The position numbers and the translations under genes are program-made. 40,309 nt of DNA from Patescibacteria group bacterium (lineage in GTDB: Bacteria > Patescibacteriota > Patescibacteriia > Patescibacteriales > JAQTRU01), in assembly GCA_028711415.1 (NCBI GenBank), contig JAQTSG010000005.1, positions 1 through 40,309 on the forward strand. Reading direction: 5' to 3'. Each line of letters begins with the position of its first letter. The stretch's first letter is position 1. This document shows, piece by piece, positions 33,962-40,309 of this stretch. Below the pieces are notes generated by a model. That model did no database searches and was not told where the DNA came from. It saw only the letters and a program-made list of their open reading frames with translations.

Positions 33962-36331
33962 ATGTATTATAAAATAACTTCTCTAATATTAAGTTCCACT
34001 CAAAATTCTGGCCAAACGAGCGAAGTTTTTGTCGCCCAGCCGGACGCCAATAAAGAGACTCTGGCCGGAAAACTTTTTGCTTTGATTGAAGTCAATTCAA
34101 GAAAAAGCGAGGCCTTAAAAATTATTAATTTTTTGGTTAACGCCTTAAACCACAATTATTACCAGAATGAAAAAATAATCCTGCGGGAAAGGATAAGCAC
34201 TCTAAAGGTAGAGCATATTTTTGAAACCTCTTTAGCTAAAACTAATAAAGAGCTGCTTGATTTCCTGGAAAGGGAAAAAATAAATATTCCTCTATCGGCT
34301 TTCAATATTACGGTAGGCATCGCCTACGAAAACGAACTGCATTTCTCCAATCTCGGGAAAAACCGCTGTTTGCTTATCTATAAGCACCGGGAAGAGCCGA
34401 AGGTAATGCCCGGCAAGCTAAAATTTTCCTCTGCCCCTAAACCGGAGGTAAGCTACAAAATCGTTGACTTAAGCCAGAACAGTAAAACCCAGACTCCGAC
34501 CGGAGGCGGGAAAGGGAAAAGACTCTCTGCCCACCCCGACGGGACGATAAAATTATTTTCTAATATTGTGAGCGGCGTGATTCCGACCGGCGGCTACTTT
34601 CTCTTTACTAACGAAACTCTGCCTGAATATCTTTCCGGCAGGCAGCTTATTGATATTATAACGAAACTGCCTCCGGCCGGGGCGATTGAGCAGATAAAAA
34701 ATATCTTGGGCGGCGTTAACGCTTACGTATCTTTCTTGGGGCTTCTCATAAAAAATACGACGGGCTTAAAGCCGGCCGCCGAAATTGAGCCGACGGCCGA
34801 AGTCTCCGCCAGAGACTCAATTACCCGCCTTAACTCTACGGAAGAAAAAACGGAAAATCTTCTTATGCCGTCAGGGATGATAAACTTTAAAAAATGGCTT
34901 AAAGTCCCGGCCTCGATTTCGGCAAAGTTAAAAACCCAAGGAAGCGTTGACCGAAACAAACAAAATTTTTTAATGAAAGATAAAATATTTTTTAGGAAAA
35001 AACAGACCTGGATTTTTGCCAAAAAGATAATTCTTATTCTGCGGGATATCTTTGCCAACCTGATTTATCTCCTTATTTATCTCTTAAAAGTTCTTACCAG
35101 TAAAGAGCAGGCGAAAATATTAGGCGCAAGAATTATCGAAAAAATCCGGTCAGACCGCGAGAATATTAAAGAGAAAAAAGAAAAAATCTGGCTTTGGCTA
35201 AAAAATCTTAACCGGAGAAATAAAATTTTTCTTTTCGCCGCCGCTATCTGCCTCCTGCTTTTTGTTATCAGCTTATCCTTTACCGGCGTAAAGAATAAAA
35301 TAAAAGAGGAAAAAGTCGCCTTTGCCGATTTAGTAAAAACGGTTGAGCAGAAACAAAACCAGGTTGACGCCCATCTCCTTTACAATAACGAAGAAGGGGC
35401 AAAAACTATCTTAGACGAGCTGAAAGGAATGATAGAAAATCTCCCTCAAGAAACGGAGGAGCAAAAAGAATACTACGAAAGAATTACGAAAAAAAACGGG
35501 GAGCAACTGGAAAAAATAAGGCATATCGTAATTATTGAAACCGGAGTCCCTTTAGCCGATTTCGCTAATCTTAATAAGGCGGCCGAAGCGGCTAATATAA
35601 TTTTAGCCGGCAATAAAATTTATGCCGGGGACGGAGCGCAAAAGACAATTTATACTTTAGATTTATCTAAAAATCTGATTACGGCCGTAACTGATCTAAA
35701 CCAGCCGATAAAAGACCTTCTCTCTCCGGTCCTTGATAATAACAAAAATATTTATTATTTAAATAATAATTCTATTATCCAGCTTAAGACGGAAACTGAA
35801 GAAATTTCCAATTTAACCATTGACTTTCCCTCGGGGCGAGAAAATATTGTTGCCGCCACCGGCTATAATAACCTGCTTTATTTTTTGGATAAAAAGGACG
35901 GGCAAATTTACCGCTACCGAAAAACCGAAGGCGGGTTTTCTTCCAGGGAAAAATGGATGAAAGATAAAGCGGATTTCTCTCAAGCCGCCAGCTTTTCCAT
36001 TGATGGGCAGGTTTATGTCCTAAATTCCGATGGCGGCGTCCTTAAATATCTAAAAGGCGAAGAGCAGGACTTTTCTCTAAAAGCGATTGACCCGCCTTTT
36101 ACCGTTGCCAAAAAAATTATTGTTTCCCCGGATTTGGAATATATCTATATTTTAGAACCAGCCAGCAAACGGCTCGCCATCTTTAATAAAACCGGAGACT
36201 TTTTAAGCCAATACCGATTTGACAAGCTCAATAACTTAAAAGATTTTGACGTGGATGAAAAGGGTAAAAAAATATATGTCTTAGATGGAACTAAAGTTTA
36301 CGCCATTGACGCCACGCATTTTAAAAAATAA
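33962..36331 (+). CDS. Large membrane protein: PP2C-like N-terminal domain, TM segment, C-terminal beta-propeller-like domain
   Basis: 789 aa; FNITVGIAYENELHFSNLGKNRCLLIY, TGGYFLFTNE, TM IFLFAAAICLLLFVISLSF, C-terminal repeats such as IYYLNNNSIIQLKT / VYVLNSDGGVLKY / IYVLDGTKVYAID. Confidence 0.6.
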   Translation: MYYKITSLILSSTQNSGQTSEVFVAQPDANKETLAGKLFALIEVNSRKSEALKIINFLVNALNHNYYQNEKIILRERISTLKVEHIFETSLAKTNKELLDFLEREKINIPLSAFNITVGIAYENELHFSNLGKNRCLLIYKHREEPKVMPGKLKFSSAPKPEVSYKIVDLSQNSKTQTPTGGGKGKRLSAHPDGTIKLFSNIVSGVIPTGGYFLFTNETLPEYLSGRQLIDIITKLPPAGAIEQIKNILGGVNAYVSFLGLLIKNTTGLKPAAEIEPTAEVSARDSITRLNSTEEKTENLLMPSGMINFKKWLKVPASISAKLKTQGSVDRNKQNFLMKDKIFFRKKQTWIFAKKIILILRDIFANLIYLLIYLLKVLTSKEQAKILGARIIEKIRSDRENIKEKKEKIWLWLKNLNRRNKIFLFAAAICLLLFVISLSFTGVKNKIKEEKVAFADLVKTVEQKQNQVDAHLLYNNEEGAKTILDELKGMIENLPQETEEQKEYYERITKKNGEQLEKIRHIVIIETGVPLADFANLNKAAEAANIILAGNKIYAGDGAQKTIYTLDLSKNLITAVTDLNQPIKDLLSPVLDNNKNIYYLNNNSIIQLKTETEEISNLTIDFPSGRENIVAATGYNNLLYFLDKKDGQIYRYRKTEGGFSSREKWMKDKADFSQAASFSIDGQVYVLNSDGGVLKYLKGEEQDFSLKAIDPPFTVAKKIIVSPDLEYIYILEPASKRLAIFNKTGDFLSQYRFDKLNNLKDFDVDEKGKKIYVLDGTKVYAIDATHFKK

Positions 36332-36367
36332 ATATAAAAATTTATTTATTTTTGATATAATGAAAGC

Positions 36368-37162
36368 ATGAAGTATAAATCTTATTACAAATACGGCAAT
36401 TTTTCTCTTTTTCATGGTAATTGTCTTGATATTTTAGCTGAAATTCCAGAAAATTCGGTTGATATGATTTTCGCCGATCCGCCATATTTGTTATCAAACG
36501 GAGGATTTACCTGTCATGCTGGTCAAATGGTAAGCGTAAACAAGGGGCAATGGGATGTAAGCAATGGATTAAAGAAAGACTTTGAATTTCATTTAGCTTG
36601 GATTGAAGCCTGCAAAAGAGTTTTGAAACCAGGTGGCACTCTTTGGATTAGCGGAACTTATCATTCAATCTATCAATGCGGTTTTGCATTACAGGTCGCC
36701 AAATTTCATATTTTAAACGATATAGCGTGGTTTAAACCAAATGCCTCGCCAAATTTATCTTGCCGCTTTTTTACCGCTAGCCATGAAACGCTTATTTGGG
36801 CGCGCAAAGATAAAAACGGCAAGCATAAATTTAATTATAAGTTAATGAAAGACGGAAATTGGCCGGAGGATTTTATTAAAAAACAGGGACTCCAAATGAG
36901 AAGTGTTTGGGCGATTTACCCGCCAAGAAATGGAGAAAAAAAATTCGGCAAGCACCCAACGCAAAAACCGATTGATTTATTAGTCCGAATTATTTTAGCC
37001 AGCACCAACAAAGACGATTTGATTATAGATCCGTTTACGGGCTCGTCTACGACGGGTTTAGCCGCTTTTTTAAATGACCGTAAATTTATTGGCATTGATT
37101 TAGAAAAAAAATATTTAGATTTATCCGTAAAAAGATTAAAGGATTTAGAAAAATCAAAATAA
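36368..37162 (+). CDS. Site-specific DNA adenine methyltransferase (DpnA-like, beta class)
   Basis: 264 aa; FADPPYLLSNGGFTCHAGQMVSVNKGQWD, FKPNASPNLSCRFFTASHETLIWARK, GKHPTQKPIDLLVRIILASTNKDDLIIDPFTGSSTTG. Confidence 0.9.
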   Translation: MKYKSYYKYGNFSLFHGNCLDILAEIPENSVDMIFADPPYLLSNGGFTCHAGQMVSVNKGQWDVSNGLKKDFEFHLAWIEACKRVLKPGGTLWISGTYHSIYQCGFALQVAKFHILNDIAWFKPNASPNLSCRFFTASHETLIWARKDKNGKHKFNYKLMKDGNWPEDFIKKQGLQMRSVWAIYPPRNGEKKFGKHPTQKPIDLLVRIILASTNKDDLIIDPFTGSSTTGLAAFLNDRKFIGIDLEKKYLDLSVKRLKDLEKSK

Positions 37163-37166
37163 TAAT

Positions 37167-37811
37167 ATGAAAATTATAACTCGAACAGTCGCAATAAACA
37201 ATCTCAAAAAATATATTGGTAAAAATTTAAGGGAGCTTGCCTTGAAATACAAAATAACAACTTACGAAACAGGAAAACAAAACAAAGGGTGGAAAGGTTT
37301 GATTCTAGAAAGATTAGCGGGGCTGGAAAATAATGTTTCCAAAGCGCCAAATGGTTTGTCGTGGGAATTAAAATCAGTCAGCTTCCATGAGGTCAAAGGG
37401 CAATTAACGCCCAAGGAAACTATGGCCATAACCATGATTAACCCAAAAGAACTAAAAGAAACAGAATTTTTTGGCAGCCACTGCTGGAACAAATTAAAAG
37501 CGATTATTTTTTGCGCCGTAAAATGGAACGGTAAAAATTCAGATGACGGTCAATTAATTAAAGTTGCGAGTTTGGATTTTAGTGAAGATGACAAGTTAAT
37601 CAAAGAAATAAAAGCTGACTACGATTTTATCAGAGCTAAATTAATTAAAAAAGGTTTCAGTGCATTAACAGGCAAAGACGGAAAATGGATACAGGCCAGG
37701 ACAAAAGGCACGGGCGGAGTTAATCCGCGAACTGGCGAACGTCGGCCGATTACTCGTGCATTTTATGCTCGCAAAGAATTAGTTAAAAAGATATTTGAAC
37801 TAGCTAAATAA
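37167..37811 (+). CDS. MutH/Sau3AI-family restriction endonuclease
   Basis: 214 aa; NKGWKGLILERLAG, LSWELKSVSF, FFGSHCWNKLKAIIFC, RAFYARKELVKKIF; directly follows the MTase. Confidence 0.75.
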   Translation: MKIITRTVAINNLKKYIGKNLRELALKYKITTYETGKQNKGWKGLILERLAGLENNVSKAPNGLSWELKSVSFHEVKGQLTPKETMAITMINPKELKETEFFGSHCWNKLKAIIFCAVKWNGKNSDDGQLIKVASLDFSEDDKLIKEIKADYDFIRAKLIKKGFSALTGKDGKWIQARTKGTGGVNPRTGERRPITRAFYARKELVKKIFELAK

Positions 37812-37823
37812 TAAGTGTCAAAT

Positions 37824-37860
37824 ATAAAAAAGACGGGAACAACCCCGTCTTTTTTATATT
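37824..37860. terminator. Bidirectional intrinsic terminator
   Basis: ATAAAAAAGACGGGAACAACCCCGTCTTTTTTAT. Confidence 0.88.
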
Positions 37861-37874
37861 TTATTTTTGATTTT

Positions 37875-38276
37875 TTATTTTAATGTCACTTTGGCTCCGG
37901 CCTCTTCTAAGGCCTTTTTCATGGTTTCCGCGTCTTCTTTCTTGACGCCTTCTTTCACCATTTTCGGAGCGCCGTCCACCAAGTCTTTGGCGTCTTTTAA
38001 GCCCATATCAGTGACGGCTCGGACCGCTTTAATCACGGCGATTTTGTTTCCGCCGGCTTCAGTTAACTCAACGTCAAAGCTGGTTTTTTCTTCAACCGGA
38101 GCGGCCGCGGCGGCCGGGCCAGCCATCATCATGGCCGGAGCGGCGGCGGACACGCCGAATTTGTCTTCCAGGATTTTAACCAATTCGGCTAAATCAAGGA
38201 CGGACATTTTTTCAATTTCCCCGACTAGGGATTTGAATTTTTCAGGAACTATTACTTCCTTTTTTTCTTCTGACAT
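37875..38276 (-). CDS. rplL: 50S ribosomal protein L7/L12
   Basis: 133 aa; [19 protein letters not shown]...[71 protein letters not shown]. Confidence 0.98.
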   Translation of the reverse strand: MSEEKKEVIVPEKFKSLVGEIEKMSVLDLAELVKILEDKFGVSAAAPAMMMAGPAAAAAPVEEKTSFDVELTEAGGNKIAVIKAVRAVTDMGLKDAKDLVDGAPKMVKEGVKKEDAETMKKALEEAGAKVTLK

Positions 38277-38339
38277 AATTTTATTTAGTTATTTAATAAT
38301 ATAGCCCGAATAAATTAACCTGAAACAAACTAAGGAGAA

Positions 38340-38460
38340 ATATTACAATTTAAAATTCAAAAGGCGAAAGTCAAAATTTAAGGTCAAAAGTCAAAATTTT
38401 CTGTTTTTTAATTTTAGATTACTTTTGGATTTTGAATTGTATTTTTGATTTTTGAACCAA
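38340..38460. repeat. Intergenic palindrome of reiterated AAGTCAAAATTT words
   Basis: AATTTAAAATTCAAAAGGCGAAAGTCAAAATTTAAGGTCAAAAGTCAAAATTTT...TACTTTTGGATTTTGAATTG. Confidence 0.6.
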
Positions 38461-38482
38461 CAATAAACTTTAATGGCAAATA

Positions 38483-39007
38483 TTACTTCTTATCCCCAAT
38501 CGCTTTTAACACCACAACCAAACCTCTTAAATTCCCGGAAAGGACATGAACGAAACCGGAAATCGGCGCCTGCATGGAGCCGACCATCTTAGCGTACAAT
38601 TCCTGCTTGCTTGGCAAATTGGATAAAGTCTCCACCACTTCGGAAGGAATAAACTTATTTTCTAAAATTCCGCCGACAAAACTAATTTTATCCGGCGTCC
38701 CCTTTTTGAACTGGCCGGTAATTTTAGCCGGCGCCACTTCGTCATCATAGCCGAAAATGGCCGCGACTTTTCCTTCAAGCCCCCTGATATCCAAGTCTTT
38801 CATTCCGCTATTTTTAAAAGCCAGGTCAAGCAAGGTTTTTTTAGCTACGTAATACTCGCCGCCTTCCGCTTTAAGCTTATTTCTTAAATCCTCGTTTTCC
38901 TTAACTCCCAGACTGTTAAACTTAGCAAAAACAACCGACTTAGCCCGCTTTATTTTTTCGGTTAAACTTTCTAAAATTTCCTTTTTTTGTTCTCTTGTTT
39001 TAGGCAT
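38483..39007 (-). CDS. rplJ: 50S ribosomal protein L10
   Basis: Start placed at MPKTREQKKEILESLTEKIKRAKSVVFAKFNSLGVKENEDLRNKLKAEGGEYYVAKKTL...; the ORF-track extension is intergenic palindrome. Confidence 0.96.
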   Translation of the reverse strand: MPKTREQKKEILESLTEKIKRAKSVVFAKFNSLGVKENEDLRNKLKAEGGEYYVAKKTLLDLAFKNSGMKDLDIRGLEGKVAAIFGYDDEVAPAKITGQFKKGTPDKISFVGGILENKFIPSEVVETLSNLPSKQELYAKMVGSMQAPISGFVHVLSGNLRGLVVVLKAIGDKK

Positions 39008-39143
39008 ATCTTTTATTACGAATTCACAAATATTATCATCACCGTCCCGCCAAGGCGGGATGACGGGACAAATAACACAAATAATCATAAATAAAAAATT
39101 CCAATTTGTGACATTTGTGCTTGATTTGTAATTTGTATTAAAT

Positions 39144-39240
39144 AAAAAAGCTGTGTTTTACCACAGCCGATAAAAAAGCCAAAAACGGCTTTCTTACCTC
39201 GGCAGGTCTTATTCTTCGCCTGCTGTCTGCGGTAAAATCT
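39144..39240 (-). ncRNA. Ribosomal protein L10 leader
   Basis: Minus strand ATTTTACCGCAGACAGCAGGCGAAGAATAAGACCTGCCGAGGTAA then hairpins AAAGCCGTTTTTGGCTTTTTT and GCTGTGGTAAAACACAGCTTTTTT. Confidence 0.8.
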
Positions 39241-39262
39241 TTAATATTTATTGTCTATAACT

Positions 39263-39290
39263 ATAATAGCAGATTAAAAATATATGTCAA
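39263..39290 (-). promoter_or_regulatory. Promoter of the rplJ-rplL operon
   Basis: Minus strand TTGACA-N16-TATTAT. Confidence 0.75.
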
Positions 39291-39292
39291 GG

Positions 39293-39400
39293 GCATGGTC
39301 AAGAAAGCAAGAAAACAAGAAAGCAATAAAACAAAATACTAAAAGGAAAAAATAATTGCTTTCTTGTTTTCTTGCTTTCTTGTTTTCTTGCTTTTTCTCC
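39293..39400. repeat. Intergenic palindrome of reiterated AAGAAAGC/GCTTTCTT words
   Basis: CAAGAAAGCAAGAAAACAAGAAAGCAATAAAAC...AATTGCTTTCTTGTTTTCTTGCTTTCTTGTTTTCTTGC. Confidence 0.8.
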
Positions 39401-39429
39401 TTGACATTTGTTTTCTAAAAAATTATAAT
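39401..39429 (+). promoter_or_regulatory. Consensus sigma70 promoter for the ATP-grasp gene
   Basis: TTGACA-N17-TATAAT. Confidence 0.8.
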
Positions 39430-39490
39430 TTAGTAAGTAAGAGTATTTTTATATTTTGCCATTAAAAAAAATTGGAGGAGAAAAAAAATT

Positions 39491-40309
39491 ATGAACTCAA
39501 ACGGAAGCTTCGCGGGAAAAACTATTCTTTTAGTTAACACCGGCTCAATCAAAAAGAAATTCATTTTAAAAAAATTAAAAAAAATGGAATTAACCGTGGT
39601 CGCCCTGAACAAAGAAAAAAATTGGGCGGACGGTTATGTTGACTATTGGGTACTGGCCGATACTAATAATCACGGCCGGGCGATAGAAGCTTTAGAATCT
39701 TTTTTAACCGCTAATCCTAACGTTAAAATCGACGGCGTTATCACTTTTTGGGAAGATGATGTTCTCTTGACCGCTAAAATTTCCGATCGGTTAAACCTTA
39801 TCGGCATTCCTTTTAAAATTGCCAAAAAGGCCAGAAATAAATACTTGTTTAGGGAATTCTGCAAGGAAAATAAGATTAAAGCTCCTCAATATACCCTCTT
39901 AAAATCCAAAGACCTTGATTATGTAAGCCAGAATTTTAATTTTCCCTTAGTAATAAAACCGGCTTACGGTTCGTCAAGCGCTTTTGTCGTTAAGGTGGAA
40001 AATAAAGAGGAGCTGGCTAACACTTACAATTACATAAAGAAAAATATTTCCACCACCACGGAATCGGCGCTGTCTGACGGTTTGGAAATACTGGCGGAAG
40101 AATATATTGACGGTGAAGAGGTGGATATCAATATTATTCTCCAGAACGGAAAAATAAAATTTTACTCAATCGTGGATAACTATAAAACTGACGAACCCTT
40201 CTTTGTTGAAACCCAATGGGCTATCCCCTCCCGCCTTCATAAAAACGACCAGCAGGCCTTGGTGGAAATGGCGGAAATGATTTTGGAAAAATTGGGCGTG
40301 CAGAACGGC
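39491..40309 (+). CDS. ATP-grasp domain ligase (partial, runs off right edge)
   Basis: MNSNGSFAGKTILLVNTGSIKKKFILKKLKKMELTVVALNKEKNWADGYVDYW...KIKAPQYTLLKSKDL...FPLVIKPAYGSSSAFVVKV...ILAEEYIDGEEVDINIIL; SD GGAGGAG upstream; not in ORF track. Confidence 0.82.
   Translation, partial: MNSNGSFAGKTILLVNTGSIKKKFILKKLKKMELTVVALNKEKNWADGYVDYWVLADTNNHGRAIEALESFLTANPNVKIDGVITFWEDDVLLTAKISDRLNLIGIPFKIAKKARNKYLFREFCKENKIKAPQYTLLKSKDLDYVSQNFNFPLVIKPAYGSSSAFVVKVENKEELANTYNYIKKNISTTTESALSDGLEILAEEYIDGEEVDINIILQNGKIKFYSIVDNYKTDEPFFVETQWAIPSRLHKNDQQALVEMAEMILEKLGVQNG

Noticed and set aside
1-40309. CRISPR array
   Set aside because: Tandem repeats here are 7-9 bp words without unique spacers of uniform length; no cas genes in the window.
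1-40309. TGA recoding as in Gracilibacteria or SR1
   Set aside because: TGA serves as the terminal stop of murF and no long ORF is interrupted by TGA at conserved Gly positions.

Overview
A 40.3 kb chromosomal window. Most of it looks like a low-GC Candidate Phyla Radiation (Patescibacteria)-type genome, judged from gene content and style, not from a database search. Housekeeping genes: two tRNAs, dnaB, ybaB, recR, rplU, a mraZ/rsmH/ftsL-like/ftsI/murF division and wall block, tsaB, and rplJ/rplL with an L10 leader. A long minus-strand envelope/exopolysaccharide locus (rfbA/rfbD, several GT4 glycosyltransferases, Wzy-like and Wzz-like proteins, two paralogous putative glycosidases) fills the middle. 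Between the Wzy-like gene and about 33 kb lies a visibly GC-richer stretch of secreted or lipoprotein genes: LysM + barrel-like, OmpA-like, an Ig-repeat lipoprotein, a repeated GYNF module and a T9SS/FlgD-like C-terminal tail. These look FCB-like rather than CPR-like and their leaders contain hairpin arrays. The right end has a divergent HTH regulator / PP2C-propeller pair, a DpnA-like MTase with a MutH/Sau3AI-like nuclease, and a partial ATP-grasp gene. The strongest non-genic signals are: (i) intergenic palindromes built from locus-specific reiterated 7-9 nt words; (ii) a 100-bp double-hairpin element flanked by a 14-bp duplication of the tRNA-Lys 5' end; (iii) a palindromic element inserted in frame in a glycosyltransferase; (iv) long palindromes around a TrpR-like gene; (v) a tandem hairpin array with a conserved CCGATAGG apex; (vi) an unassigned structured RNA region upstream of mraZ. 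All family assignments come from reading motifs by eye; no searches were run.
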